Assembly: GCA_019239775.1 (NCBI GenBank)
Contig: JAFAZN010000049.1
Coordinates: 1 to 33,473 of the forward strand
Origin: Chloroflexota bacterium
GTDB lineage: Bacteria; Chloroflexota; UBA6077; CF-72
DNA: 33,473 bases
Reading direction: 5' to 3'
The position numbers and the translations under genes are program-made. This document shows, piece by piece, positions 10,164 through 18,527 of the stretch. The notes beneath the pieces were generated by a model. It was not told the origin of the DNA. It saw only the letters and a list, made by a program, of their open reading frames with translations, and made no database searches. Position 1 is the stretch's first letter, and the number at the start of each line of letters is the position of its first letter.

Positions 10164-11047
10164 GTCGAGTGCGAAAAGCGGTGATCCCCGCGGCGGGATT
10201 GGGCACGCGGTTTCTGCCGGCATCCAAGGCCGTTCCGAAAGAGATGCTGCCGATCGTGGACAAGCCTGTCATCCAATACATCGTCGAAGGCGCGGTCGAG
10301 TCCGGCATCGAGGAGGTAGTGCTGGTGACCGCCTCGGCCAAACGCGCCATTGAGGACCATTTCGATCGGTTCTTCGAGCTCGAATATCGGTTGGAGGCCT
10401 CGGGCAAGCACGATCTTCTCGAAGAGACGCGGCGGCCTGCCGAGATGGCGCGTTTCGTGATGGTTCGCCAAGGGTCGCCGCTGGGCAACGGCCACGCCGT
10501 GTTGCTGGCGAAAGAGGTCGTTGGCGACGAGCCGTTTGCCATGTTGTGGGGCGACGACGTCGTGCTTGGCTCACCACCCTTCGTGCAGCAGCTGATCGAG
10601 GCGCACGAACGAACGGGCGGTTCTGTCGTTGGCGTCATGGCGGTGCCGCCCGAGGAAGCCATCAAGTACGGTGTGGTCGAGGTAGCCGAACGGCTGGACG
10701 ATCGGCTGGTGCGTTGCTCGCGGATCGTCGAGAAGCCGCCGCGGGAGCAGGTGCCTTCAAACCTCGCGGCCGTCGCTGGCTACGTGCTGACGCCGGACAT
10801 CTTCGGCTACCTGGAGGAAACCGGTGCAGGTCAGGGCGGCGAGATCTGGCTTGCCGACGGCGTGCAGAAGATCGCGGCCAAGGGCAACCTGTATGCACTC
10901 GAGTTTGTCGGGCGGCGCTACGACGCCGGCAACAAGCTCGAGTATCTGCAGGCGACCGTGGACCTGGCCCTCGCCCGCAGCGATCTCGGTCCCGCGTTCC
11001 GCGCCTACCTAGAGGAGGTGCTGCGCCAGCCCATCAGGACAGGCTGA
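10160..11047 (+). CDS. galU: UTP--glucose-1-phosphate uridylyltransferase
   Basis: GalU makes UDP-glucose from UTP and glucose-1-phosphate, feeding envelope polysaccharide, glycolipid and trehalose synthesis. The 295-residue protein opens with the nucleotide-binding signature AAGLGTRFLPASKAVPKEML, followed by VDKPVIQYIVE and the metal-binding WGDDVV. The product-side motifs VEKPPREQVPSNLA and GEIWLADGVQ are also present. The start is a GTG overlapping the stop of the preceding membrane-protein gene by 4 nt. Its 3' end overlaps the convergent lhgO gene by 14 bp, so there is no room for a separate terminator. Length and motifs are normal. Confidence 0.96.
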   Translation: MSRVRKAVIPAAGLGTRFLPASKAVPKEMLPIVDKPVIQYIVEGAVESGIEEVVLVTASAKRAIEDHFDRFFELEYRLEASGKHDLLEETRRPAEMARFVMVRQGSPLGNGHAVLLAKEVVGDEPFAMLWGDDVVLGSPPFVQQLIEAHERTGGSVVGVMAVPPEEAIKYGVVEVAERLDDRLVRCSRIVEKPPREQVPSNLAAVAGYVLTPDIFGYLEETGAGQGGEIWLADGVQKIAAKGNLYALEFVGRRYDAGNKLEYLQATVDLALARSDLGPAFRAYLEEVLRQPIRTG

Positions 11048-12248
11048 ACGCTTGCACGGCCGTGTTGGCAATTTCGCGCGCGATTGCCATCGAGGAGGTC
11101 GCGCCCGGAGACGGGGCGTTGCGCACGTGCACAATGCGGTTGCCTTGCGTGTTGAAGACGAAGTCATCCACCAGTGACCCGTCGGCTGCCAACGCCTGGG
11201 CGCGGACGCCGCTCGGACCGGGCAGCAGGTCCGCCATGGTCAGCTCGGGCACGTAGACCTGAAGCGACTTCAGAAAGGCTTCTTTGGAGAAGTCCCGGAC
11301 CATCTCCTGCAAACCCGTTTGCCAGAACTTTCCGGCAAGCCTTTGAAATCCGCGGAAAGCAAGCGCCTCGCCGAGATCGCGCGGGCGAATGTCCAATCGC
11401 CGGTAGCCTTCGCGTGCAAAGGCCAGTACGGCGTTGGGTCCGAGCCAGACTGAGCCGTCGTCCATTCGTCGCGTGAAATGGACGCCGAGGAATGGAAAGG
11501 CAGGATCCGGAACGGGGTAAATGAGATTGCGAGCCAGGTCGCGCCGGTCGGGTCGCAAGACCCAGTAGTCACCGCGGAACGGGACGATGCGAGGATCGGG
11601 CGGTCCGCCTGTGAGCCGCGCGACGCGGTCGGCATGCAGGCCTGCGCAGGCGATCACGTGCTGCGCCTCGACCTCACCAGCGGTCGTCTCGAGCACCACG
11701 CGGCCAGGCCGATCTGAGATTTTCTCGACGCCGTAACCCGGCAGCACCTCGCCACCAGCAGTCAGTACGTCATCCGCGTAGGCGCGATTGACGCGGTTGA
11801 AGTCGACGATGCCCGTGTTCGGCGACCAGATGGCCTTCACCCCGACGCAGTGCGGCTCGATCTCGCGTAGCCGTTCCGGGCCGATCATTTCGAGACCCTG
11901 GACGCCGTTGGCCGTGCCGCGTTGGAGGAGGTTCTCGAGGCGCGGCAACTCAGATTCGTTCGAGGCGACGATCACCTTGCCACAGCGATCGGTCGGGATG
12001 CCCTTCTGTTCGCAGTACTCGTAGAGCTCGCGCTGGCCCTGCACACAGAGTTTGGCCTTGAGCGACCCAGGCGCATAGTAGATGCCGGAGTGCAGTACGC
12101 CGCTGTTGTGGCCGGACTGGTGCTGACCGATGCTCGGTTCTTTGTCCAGGACGCCAAGCCGCATCTTTGGAAAGCGACACAGGAGCTCGCGGCTTACGGC
12201 AAGGCCGAGAATGCCGGCTCCAATGACGACGACGTCGTAGCTGCGCAC
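11034..12248 (-). CDS. lhgO: L-2-hydroxyglutarate oxidase (FAD-dependent)
   Basis: The enzyme oxidises L-2-hydroxyglutarate to 2-oxoglutarate, passing electrons to the membrane quinone pool; it repairs a toxic by-product and can serve in lysine/glutarate catabolism. The 404-residue protein begins with the FAD-binding Rossmann motif VIGAGILGLAVSREL, then the LhgO/YgaF signature GQHQSGHNSGVLHSGIYY and the C-terminal GPSGVRAQAL. The start is GTG at 12248, with no Shine-Dalgarno but TATCGT (TANNNT) 6 nt upstream, suggesting leaderless translation. It is divergent from an aminotransferase gene 20 bp away. A generic DAO-family oxidase is the alternative, but the N-terminal signature is specific. 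Confidence 0.93.
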   Translation of the reverse strand: MRSYDVVVIGAGILGLAVSRELLCRFPKMRLGVLDKEPSIGQHQSGHNSGVLHSGIYYAPGSLKAKLCVQGQRELYEYCEQKGIPTDRCGKVIVASNESELPRLENLLQRGTANGVQGLEMIGPERLREIEPHCVGVKAIWSPNTGIVDFNRVNRAYADDVLTAGGEVLPGYGVEKISDRPGRVVLETTAGEVEAQHVIACAGLHADRVARLTGGPPDPRIVPFRGDYWVLRPDRRDLARNLIYPVPDPAFPFLGVHFTRRMDDGSVWLGPNAVLAFAREGYRRLDIRPRDLGEALAFRGFQRLAGKFWQTGLQEMVRDFSKEAFLKSLQVYVPELTMADLLPGPSGVRAQALAADGSLVDDFVFNTQGNRIVHVRNAPSPGATSSMAIAREIANTAVQAFSLS

Positions 12249-12250
12249 CT

Positions 12251-12270
12251 ATCAACGATACTTCGTTGAT
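12251..12270. promoter_or_regulatory. Perfect palindrome between divergent starts: operator plus overlapping -10 boxes
   Basis: ATCAACGA-TACT-TCGTTGAT is a perfect inverted repeat with 8-bp arms. It begins 3 bp from the lhgO GTG and overlaps the first two bases of the aminotransferase ATG at 12269. Within it, TATCGT (minus, 12260-12255) lies 6 nt before the GTG, and GATACT (plus, 12257-12262) lies 6 nt before the ATG. One symmetric site could thus carry both -10 elements for two leaderless genes and an operator. The regulator is unknown and not encoded next to it. Confidence 0.6.
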
Positions 12271-13504
12271 GGCTCACGCGACCCGTCCCGCGCCGCGCTT
12301 TGCGACCTGGCTCATCGAAGGCGCCGATTCGCCAACGGATCGCGCCGTCTCTAATCCCGCTTCACTGGGGTATGGCGCGGACCTCGTCGGTTTCGGCGGC
12401 GGCCAACCAGCCGTCGAGACCTACCCTATCGAGGCGCTCGAACGCGCGTACGCTTCGGCGATTCGTGAAGCGGGACGTCAGGTCTTGCCGTACGGCGCGA
12501 CCCAGGGGCTGCCCGCACTGCGTGAGCTGATTTGCGCTCGATTGGCGCCGCGGGGAATCCGGGCTGAGCCCGAAAATGTTGCGATTCTGACCGGCTCGAT
12601 CCAGGGTCTCCACCTGGTCGGCCGCATCACGCTGGACCGCGGCGACACGATCATCACCGAAGCACCGACGTTCATGGGTGCACTTGCGGCGTGGGAGCAA
12701 CAGCAGCCGCGCTACGTTTCGGTGCCTGTTGACGAGCACGGCCTCGTCGTGGATCACCTCAGGGAAGCGCTCCGGGATGACCAGACCGGGGTCAAGTTCC
12801 TCTACCTTCTTCCGACGTTCCAGAACCCTTCCGGTGTTTCGCTCACCCGTGAACGGAGACATCAGTTGCTCGAAGTCGTGAGAGAGCACGATCTCCTGGT
12901 TATTGAGGACGATCCCTACGGCGAGTTCTGGTTCGACGACGGCAGCGAGCCGATCCCGCCGCTGCGGGCGCTGCCCGGATCAGAAGATCACGTGCTGTAC
13001 GTCGGCACGTTCTCGAAAATCCTGGCACCCGGCATCCGGCTGGCCTACATCGTCGGGCCGCGACAGATCATCGACGCGCTGTTACGCGCCAAGCGAGGGG
13101 TCGACTTTCATACCGACACGCTTCTCCAGGAGGCGGTCGTGCGGCTGCTGCACGACGACGCGTTCGACCTCGAGGCGCACGTGCAGGCTGGGCGTGAGCT
13201 CTACAGAGCCCGCCGGGATGCGATGCTGGACTCGCTCGAAGCCACCTTCGACTCGGAGACCAAGTGGACCCAGCCCGGTGGCGGGTTCTTCCTCTGGATG
13301 GACCTTCCACACGCGGTATCAGGTGAAGCCGTCGCCACCGCAGGCTTGCAGCTAGGCGTCTCTGTCCTGCCCGGCTATCTCTTCTACGCCAACCTCGACG
13401 GCGGGCGGAACGGTCTGCGGATGAGCTTTTCGAATACCCCGCCCGAGCGCATTCGCGAAGGTGTCGCGCGCCTCAAACAGGCGGTCGACACCGTGCGTGC
13501 ATGA
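12269..13504 (+). CDS. PLP-dependent aminotransferase, LysN/2-aminoadipate type
   Basis: This is a fold-type I aminotransferase of 411 residues related to LysN (2-aminoadipate transaminase) and the catalytic half of MocR regulators, but without a helix-turn-helix domain. Visible motifs are YGATQGLPALRELI, LTGSIQGLHLVGR, PTFQNPSGVSL, IEDDPYGEFWF and VGTFSKILAPGIRLAYI; Lys250 in FSKIL is the predicted Schiff-base lysine. The C-terminal PGGGFFLWMDLP and RMSFSN are typical. The ATG at 12269 overlaps the upstream palindrome. The stop overlaps the next gene in ATGA. The pairing with lhgO suggests 2-oxoglutarate-linked amino-acid metabolism (for example lysine or 2-aminoadipate), which is inference; broader substrate use is equally possible. 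Confidence 0.88.
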   Translation: MAHATRPAPRFATWLIEGADSPTDRAVSNPASLGYGADLVGFGGGQPAVETYPIEALERAYASAIREAGRQVLPYGATQGLPALRELICARLAPRGIRAEPENVAILTGSIQGLHLVGRITLDRGDTIITEAPTFMGALAAWEQQQPRYVSVPVDEHGLVVDHLREALRDDQTGVKFLYLLPTFQNPSGVSLTRERRHQLLEVVREHDLLVIEDDPYGEFWFDDGSEPIPPLRALPGSEDHVLYVGTFSKILAPGIRLAYIVGPRQIIDALLRAKRGVDFHTDTLLQEAVVRLLHDDAFDLEAHVQAGRELYRARRDAMLDSLEATFDSETKWTQPGGGFFLWMDLPHAVSGEAVATAGLQLGVSVLPGYLFYANLDGGRNGLRMSFSNTPPERIREGVARLKQAVDTVRA

Positions 13505-14697
13505 AAGCGCTGCTTCTTTCGAACGAGTACCCCCCGTACATCTACGGCGGCGCTGGCGTGCACGTAGAGTTCCTCAGTCGCGAACTGGCGCAGTTGATCG
13601 ACGTCGAAGTCCGCTGTTTTGGCGACCAGGACTCTGTCGACGGCCGTTTACGCGTGCGCGGCTACCCCGAACCGGAGGGCTTGACCGCCCCCGAGTACCT
13701 CAAGCCCGTGTATGGCGCGATGGCACGCGACGTTGCCTGGGCAGGCACAGCTACCGATGCCGATGTCGTCCACTGCCACACGTGGTACAGCCACCTGGGT
13801 GGCATCTTGCTGCGGCAGGGCTACGGCATTCCGCTGGTCGTGACCGTCCACTCGCTGGAGCCGCTGCGACCCTGGAAACGAGAACAGCTGCGGGGTGGCT
13901 ACGACGTCTCGTGCTGGATCGAACAGACGGCCCTGCGGATGGCCGATGCCGTCATCGCGGTCTCAGCGGGCACTCGCGCGGACATCCTGCAGGTAACGCA
14001 CGTGGCCCCCGAGCGCATTCACGTCATACACAACGGCATCGACACGTCGCTGTACCGCCCCGTCGTCGAAACCGATGCACTTACGAGGTATGGCGTGGAT
14101 CCATCGCGGCCGTACGTGCTTTTCGTCGGGCGAATCACGCGGCAGAAGGGCATCGTTTACCTGGCTCGCGCGCTGCCGTCGATTGACCCGAACGCGCAGG
14201 TGGTCCTGTGCGCCGGTCAGCCCGACACGCCCGAGATTGCGGCGGAAATGGAGCAGGCTGTCGCAGACGCGAGCCGCGTTCGCGATGGCGTGATCTGGGT
14301 CCAGCAAATGCTGCCGCGTGGCGACGCGATTCAGCTCTACAGCCACGCCTCCGTGTTTTGCTGCCCCTCGATCTATGAGCCGTTCGGCATCATCAATCTC
14401 GAAGCCATGGCCTGCGGGACGCCAGTGGTGGCCAGCGCTGTCGGCGGAATTCCCGAGGTCGTCGTCGATGGCGAGACGGGCATTCTCGTGCCGCTGGAGC
14501 AGCAGCGCGAAAGTCCCTTCGCGCCGCTTGACCCACCCAAGTTCAGCGCCGACCTGGCGGCGGCGATCAACCGAGTTCTCGCCGATCCCGCCGAGGGCAA
14601 ACGCATGGGCAGCGCCGGCCGAGAGCGGGTCGAACGCCACTTTGCCTGGAGCGCAATCGCCCAGCAAACCGTGGACCTCTATCGCACTCTTGTGTAG
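13501..14697 (+). CDS. glgA: Glycogen synthase, actinobacterial GT4 type (GlgA/GlgM)
   Basis: This GT-B glycosyltransferase of family 4 has 398 residues and resembles the corynebacterial/mycobacterial glycogen synthase group. In mycobacteria a member of this group (GlgM) makes maltose-1-phosphate from ADP-glucose and glucose-1-phosphate. N-terminal signatures are NEYPPYIYGGAGVHVEFL and HCHTWYS. The nucleotide-binding half has HNGIDTSLY, FVGRITRQKG and the EX7E motif Glu293-Glu301 within YEPFGIINLEAMACGTPVVAS. Its ATG overlaps the aminotransferase TGA (ATGA), so the two are translationally coupled although their pathways are unrelated. No glgC, glgB or glgE is nearby. Whether it extends glycogen or makes maltose-1-phosphate cannot be decided here. 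Confidence 0.9.
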   Translation: MKALLLSNEYPPYIYGGAGVHVEFLSRELAQLIDVEVRCFGDQDSVDGRLRVRGYPEPEGLTAPEYLKPVYGAMARDVAWAGTATDADVVHCHTWYSHLGGILLRQGYGIPLVVTVHSLEPLRPWKREQLRGGYDVSCWIEQTALRMADAVIAVSAGTRADILQVTHVAPERIHVIHNGIDTSLYRPVVETDALTRYGVDPSRPYVLFVGRITRQKGIVYLARALPSIDPNAQVVLCAGQPDTPEIAAEMEQAVADASRVRDGVIWVQQMLPRGDAIQLYSHASVFCCPSIYEPFGIINLEAMACGTPVVASAVGGIPEVVVDGETGILVPLEQQRESPFAPLDPPKFSADLAAAINRVLADPAEGKRMGSAGRERVERHFAWSAIAQQTVDLYRTLV

Positions 14698-14736
14698 TGC
14701 AAGGCAGGTTCTGAACACCTCCGCCTCTATTTGAAG

Positions 14737-14799
14737 TCGGGACAGAGGTCCAGGCCATCGGGACAGAGGTCCAGGACATCGGGACAGAGGTCCAGGACA
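14737..14799. repeat. Three tandem copies of a 21-bp repeat
   Basis: Three nearly identical 21-bp units starting TCGGGACAGAGGTCCAGG lie at 14737-14757, 14758-14778 and 14779-14799; copy 1 differs at one position (GCC for GAC). The period is seven codons. Read on the plus strand the array encodes SGQRSRP/T heptads; on the minus strand it encodes MSWTSVP heptads. It occupies the gap between glgA and the convergent adk. I see no gene that clearly owns it. Confidence 0.85.
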
Positions 14800-14876
14800 C
14801 TTCCTGGTTCGATCTCGCTACTGCATTTGGCCCTTGGGCTTACGCTGCCAGTGACCATACGCAGTAACGACAGAGT

Positions 14877-14983
14877 CTCTTCCGGAAGAGAAACAGAAAC
14901 AAGTTGCGAAATCTTCTCAGGGAGGGAAGCAGAAACTAGTTGGGAACTCTTCTTAGGGAGGGAAGCAGAACCTGGTTGGAACT
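14877..14983. repeat. Three degenerate tandem copies of a 36-bp repeat
   Basis: Units of 36, 36 and 35 bp lie at 14877-14912, 14913-14948 and 14949-14983. The last two share CTTCTNAGGGAGGGAAGCAG; the first is more diverged. The period is about 12 codons. In the plus frame the units read as S/FSGREAETSWEL-like repeats, in the same frame (TTG 14731 to TAG 14985) as the 21-bp array. The remaining glgA-adk gap (14698-14993) holds only a short non-repetitive spacer at 14800-14876 and no recognisable promoter or terminator. Confidence 0.75.
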
Positions 14984-14993
14984 AGAACGAAGT

Positions 14994-15677
14994 CTAGGCT
15001 GGGACGGGCTCGTCCTCGCTGATCGCTTGAAGCAGAGCGGCTTTGACCGCCTCGATGCTCTGGTTGCCATCCACCCGCTGGAGGACACCCTGGCGCGCGT
15101 AGCGCTCGACCACCGGCAGCGTGTCGCGCAGGTAGACCGCCACGCGGTTGCTCACTACCGCGCGCTTGTCGTCGGGACGCTGGTACAGCTCGCCGTCGCA
15201 GCGATCGCAGACGCCGTCCGAGGCCGGCGGGTTGAAAATCTCGTGGTACGACGCCTGACAGGTTTTGCACAGCCAGCGGCCGGCGAGGCGCTCGACCAGG
15301 ACGTCGGTCGGCACGTCGACGTAGATCGCGCAGCGCACGTGGCCCCCGCGTCGCCGCAAGCGATCGTCGAGCGCCTGCGCCTGGGCCACAGTGCGCGGAA
15401 AACCGTCGAGCAGCGCACCGCGCGCGGCGTCGCGCTCGTTGAGCCGGTCCACGATCATATCGACCACCAGGACATCTGGAACCAGGTCGCCACGGTCCAT
15501 GTACTCCTGAGCGGCTCTGCCAAGCGACGTACCGCGTTGGCGGTGCTCGCGCAGCAGGTCCCCACTGGCAACGTGCGGTACGCCCAGCGTCTCTGCCAGA
15601 AAGCGCGCCTGCGTGCCCTTGCCGGCGCCGGGCGCGCCGAGCAGCAATACCACCTCGTCGTGATGCTGCAACGCCAT
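14994..15677 (-). CDS. adk: Adenylate kinase with zinc-binding LID
   Basis: Adenylate kinase converts AMP plus ATP to two ADP. With the ATG at 15677 the protein is 227 residues, with the P-loop GAPGAGKGT at 14-22, the AMP-site segment SGDLLR, LLDGFPRT at 89-96 and a zinc LID with cysteines 137, 140, 157 and 160 (CKTC and CDRC). Gram-positive-type Adk commonly has this zinc site. The frame is open upstream, and an ATG at 15734 lies close to a predicted transcription start, which would add 19 residues; I prefer 15677 because the P-loop then sits near its usual distance from the N-terminus. It is not in a ribosomal-protein operon here, unlike in many Gram-positives. Confidence 0.95.
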   Translation of the reverse strand: MALQHHDEVVLLLGAPGAGKGTQARFLAETLGVPHVASGDLLREHRQRGTSLGRAAQEYMDRGDLVPDVLVVDMIVDRLNERDAARGALLDGFPRTVAQAQALDDRLRRRGGHVRCAIYVDVPTDVLVERLAGRWLCKTCQASYHEIFNPPASDGVCDRCDGELYQRPDDKRAVVSNRVAVYLRDTLPVVERYARQGVLQRVDGNQSIEAVKAALLQAISEDEPVPA

Positions 15678-15745
15678 TGTTGCTGGATTCCCCTCTCCGG
15701 GCAGGAAGTTCAGGACCGCGAGTGTAAGCGTCATTTTAGGCGCCC

Positions 15746-15774
15746 ACAATACTTGAGTGTTTCAGTCAGGTAAA
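15746..15774 (-). promoter_or_regulatory. Predicted adk promoter
   Basis: On the minus strand TTTACC (15774-15769) and TATTGT (15751-15746) are separated by 17 nt. Initiation would fall near 15739, about 60 nt upstream of the chosen adk start and only about 5 nt upstream of the alternative ATG at 15734. The rest of the glcF-adk gap shows nothing else. Confidence 0.5.
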
Positions 15775-15855
15775 CGCCGGGTTGACGGTTGGTATTCCGT
15801 ACCTTTGGCCGGTTGTGTACCCGTCCATCCAGCCACCTCGAGATTGGACGACGCC

Positions 15856-17100
15856 TTACGCTGCGTATGCTTCGTCGAGAAGTTCGATCACGTGGCGGAC
15901 CTGGGCATTCAGGCCGGCGCGTTGAACGCCGCGATGCAGCTGCATCAAACAGCCGGGGTTGGCGGTGACGATGGTCTCGGCGCCGGTGGCCCTGACGCCA
16001 GCCATCTTCTCGTCCAGGATGCGCGTGGACATCTCGGGCTGGGTCAGCATGTAGAGGCCGGCGCTGCCGCAGCACAGGTCCGCATGCGGCATGTCGCGCA
16101 GCTGCACGCCGGGGATCGCCGCCAGAAGCTCGCGCGGCGCGGCTTTGACACGTTGGGCGTGTACGAGGTGACAGCTCTCCTGCAGCGTGACCGTCCTCGG
16201 CACGGCCCTCTGCGGGGGGACGAGGTCGATGCTGGCCAGGAACTCGGTCACATCGCGCACGAGCGCTGAAAACTCACGCGCTTCTGGCTCTGAGAGCAAT
16301 TCGGCGTACTCCTTCATGGTCGCGCCGCAACCCGCGGAGTTCACGATGATGGCATCCAGGCCACGGCCGAGGAACGCTCGTGTGTTTTGTCGGGCTAACT
16401 CGGCTGCAACGCGCCGTTCGCCGCCGTGCACGTTAAGCGCACCGCAGCACACCTGCGCCTTCGGCACGTGCACCTCGCAGCCATTGATGCGCAGCACGCG
16501 CAGCGTTGCCCAGTGCACGGGTCCGTAGACCAACGGCATCACGCAGCCTGCGAACAGCCCGACACGGTAGCGCAGCCGTCCGATAGCGGGATACACCTCC
16601 CAGCGCGGCAGAAACGGCGCCGGTATCGGCGGCAGCAGCGTCTCCGCCTCCGCGAGCGGTCTTGGCAGCAGGCCGGTGAACCGGACGAGACGTTGCAGCC
16701 CCAACAGTTCGTAGATCTGAAGCGCTCCGACCATTGCGCGAAGACGACCAGGATGTGGAAGGAGCTCTTCGAAGGCGAGCCGCCGAAACACGCGGTCGCG
16801 CCACGAGAGCTGGGCGCGCTCGTAGAGCTGCGCGCGACCGGCTTCCATAATGCGCCCGAAGTGGACGCCGCTCGGGCACACGCTCTCGCAGTTCCGACAG
16901 ACGAGGCAGAGCTCCAGGTGCTCCCGATAGGCGGGCGTGGCGGTGATGCGCCCGTCGTTGAACGCGCCGATCAAGTGGATTCGCCCACGCGGGGACTCGG
17001 CCTCGTAGCCGGTCTGCAGATACGTGGGGCAGTTCGGCAAGCACAGCCCGCAATGGACGCACTGCGCCAGGTCCGCGGGCGACGGGGCTGTTAGATCCAC
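15856..17100 (-). CDS. glcF: Glycolate oxidase iron-sulfur subunit GlcF
   Basis: GlcF carries electrons from the flavin subunit of membrane-associated glycolate (or D-lactate) dehydrogenase. The 414-residue protein has two N-terminal [4Fe-4S] ferredoxin motifs: Cys14/17/20/24 and Cys65/68/71/75. Two CCG domains follow, ending in QVCCGALNVHGGE and HADLCCGSAGLY. The GTG start at 17100 overlaps the end of glcD by 10 bp. No glcE subunit is present, a two-subunit GlcD-GlcF arrangement common outside proteobacteria. D-lactate or D-2-hydroxyglutarate as substrate cannot be excluded. Confidence 0.93.
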   Translation of the reverse strand: MDLTAPSPADLAQCVHCGLCLPNCPTYLQTGYEAESPRGRIHLIGAFNDGRITATPAYREHLELCLVCRNCESVCPSGVHFGRIMEAGRAQLYERAQLSWRDRVFRRLAFEELLPHPGRLRAMVGALQIYELLGLQRLVRFTGLLPRPLAEAETLLPPIPAPFLPRWEVYPAIGRLRYRVGLFAGCVMPLVYGPVHWATLRVLRINGCEVHVPKAQVCCGALNVHGGERRVAAELARQNTRAFLGRGLDAIIVNSAGCGATMKEYAELLSEPEAREFSALVRDVTEFLASIDLVPPQRAVPRTVTLQESCHLVHAQRVKAAPRELLAAIPGVQLRDMPHADLCCGSAGLYMLTQPEMSTRILDEKMAGVRATGAETIVTANPGCLMQLHRGVQRAGLNAQVRHVIELLDEAYAA

Positions 17101-18527
17101 ACGTCCTGAGCCATGGCCGAGATGGCCGCGACTGCCTTCGTGGCTGCAACCTCACCACCCGGTGTTGGCAGCACCTTTCCGGGGTTGAAGTTGCCCGACG
17201 GATCGATCGCGCTACGCACCTTGCCCATGACGCCGAGGTCGTCGGCGCTGAAGATGAGCGGCATATACGCCTGCTTCTCCATCCCGACCCCGTGCTCGCC
17301 AGTGATGGTTCCACCCGCCTCAACGCAGGCGTTGAGCATTTCACGACCGGCGGCCAGAACGCGATCCAGTATTCCCGTTTCGCGGACGTCGAACAGGATC
17401 ATGGGATGCAGGTTGCCGTCGCCGGCGTGGAAAAGATTCGCGATAGGCAGCTCATAGCGTTGCCCAATCTCGATCACGTGGGCGAGGATCCGCGGCAAAC
17501 GCGTCCGAGGCACAACGGCGTCGTGAAGGTAGTAGTTTGGCGCGATACGGCCCATCGCGCTGGCGGCGCCTTTCCGGGCAGCCCACAGGCGAGCGCGATC
17601 TTCGTCTGAAGCTGCCAGGCGGATGTCCAGCGCACCGCTCGCGCGACACACTTCGTCCACCACTGCGGCCTGCGCTTCGACCTGCTCCAGTAAGCCGTCG
17701 ACCTCGACCAGGAGCACGGCGCCAGCCTCCGGTGGGTAGCCGGCATGGAAAGCAGCTTCGATCGCAGAGAGAGCCAGCTTGTCCATCATCTCCAGGGCCG
17801 ATGGCACGAGGCCGCGCCCGATCAGCGCCGAGACGGCTTCGCTGGCCGCGTCCACTGAAGCGAAGATTGCCAGTGCCGTGCGCACAGCCTCGGGCAAGCG
17901 CATCAAGCGCACAGTGACTTCCGTGACGACGCCCATCGTGCCTTCAGAGCCCACCATCACGCCTGTGAGGTCCAGGCCTAATGCCTCGGGGATGTTTCCG
18001 CCGAGTCGGACCACCTTTCCGTCCTGCAGCACAACCTCGAGCCCGAGGATGTGGTTGACCGTTGCGCCCAGTGACAGGCAGTGTGGTCCACCGGCGTTGT
18101 TGGCAACGTTTCCGCCGATGGTGCTGGCCTTCTGGCTCGACGGGTCCGGTGCGAAGAACAGCCCGAATCGCTCAGTTGCCTTGGAGAGGTCCAGATTTAC
18201 GACCCCTGGTTGGACGACCGCGCAGCGGTTCGCCTGATCGATCTCCAGGATCCGGTTCATGCGCGCCATGGAGATCACGAGGCCGCCGCGTACAGGCACC
18301 GCGCCGCCGGCGATCCCCGTGCCCGCGCCACGCGCCACGATCGGGACACCGGCCGAATGCGCTTCCCGCACCAGGAGTTGCACATCCGCGGTCGAGCGCG
18401 GCAGCGCGACCAGGTCCGGCATCGAGCGGTCCAGACCGTAGTCGTACTCGTACATCACGGTGTCTTCGACCGCCTCGAAGACCGAATCCGGTCCGAGCGC
18501 ATCGCGCAACCGCTGCGCGAGGCTCAT
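17091..18527 (-). CDS. glcD: Glycolate oxidase FAD-binding subunit GlcD
   Basis: This catalytic flavoprotein oxidises glycolate (or another 2-hydroxyacid) and is 478 residues, typical of GlcD. The PCMH-type FAD domain shows PIVARGAGTGIAGGAVP, ASTIGGNVANNAGG and VGSEGTMGVVTEV. The C-terminal FAD-linked oxidase domain contains ANLFHAGDGNLHP and TGEHGVGMEKQAYM. Its ATG overlaps the stop of the upstream aminotransferase gene in ATGA, and its 3' end overlaps glcF, so the three genes form one minus-strand operon. The neighbouring aminotransferase would be a natural consumer of glyoxylate, which supports glycolate as substrate, but this is contextual. Confidence 0.93.
   Translation of the reverse strand: MSLAQRLRDALGPDSVFEAVEDTVMYEYDYGLDRSMPDLVALPRSTADVQLLVREAHSAGVPIVARGAGTGIAGGAVPVRGGLVISMARMNRILEIDQANRCAVVQPGVVNLDLSKATERFGLFFAPDPSSQKASTIGGNVANNAGGPHCLSLGATVNHILGLEVVLQDGKVVRLGGNIPEALGLDLTGVMVGSEGTMGVVTEVTVRLMRLPEAVRTALAIFASVDAASEAVSALIGRGLVPSALEMMDKLALSAIEAAFHAGYPPEAGAVLLVEVDGLLEQVEAQAAVVDEVCRASGALDIRLAASDEDRARLWAARKGAASAMGRIAPNYYLHDAVVPRTRLPRILAHVIEIGQRYELPIANLFHAGDGNLHPMILFDVRETGILDRVLAAGREMLNACVEAGGTITGEHGVGMEKQAYMPLIFSADDLGVMGKVRSAIDPSGNFNPGKVLPTPGGEVAATKAVAAISAMAQDVWI

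Noticed and set aside
14737-14983. CRISPR array
   Set aside because: The units are contiguous tandem repeats without unique spacers, and no cas gene is present.
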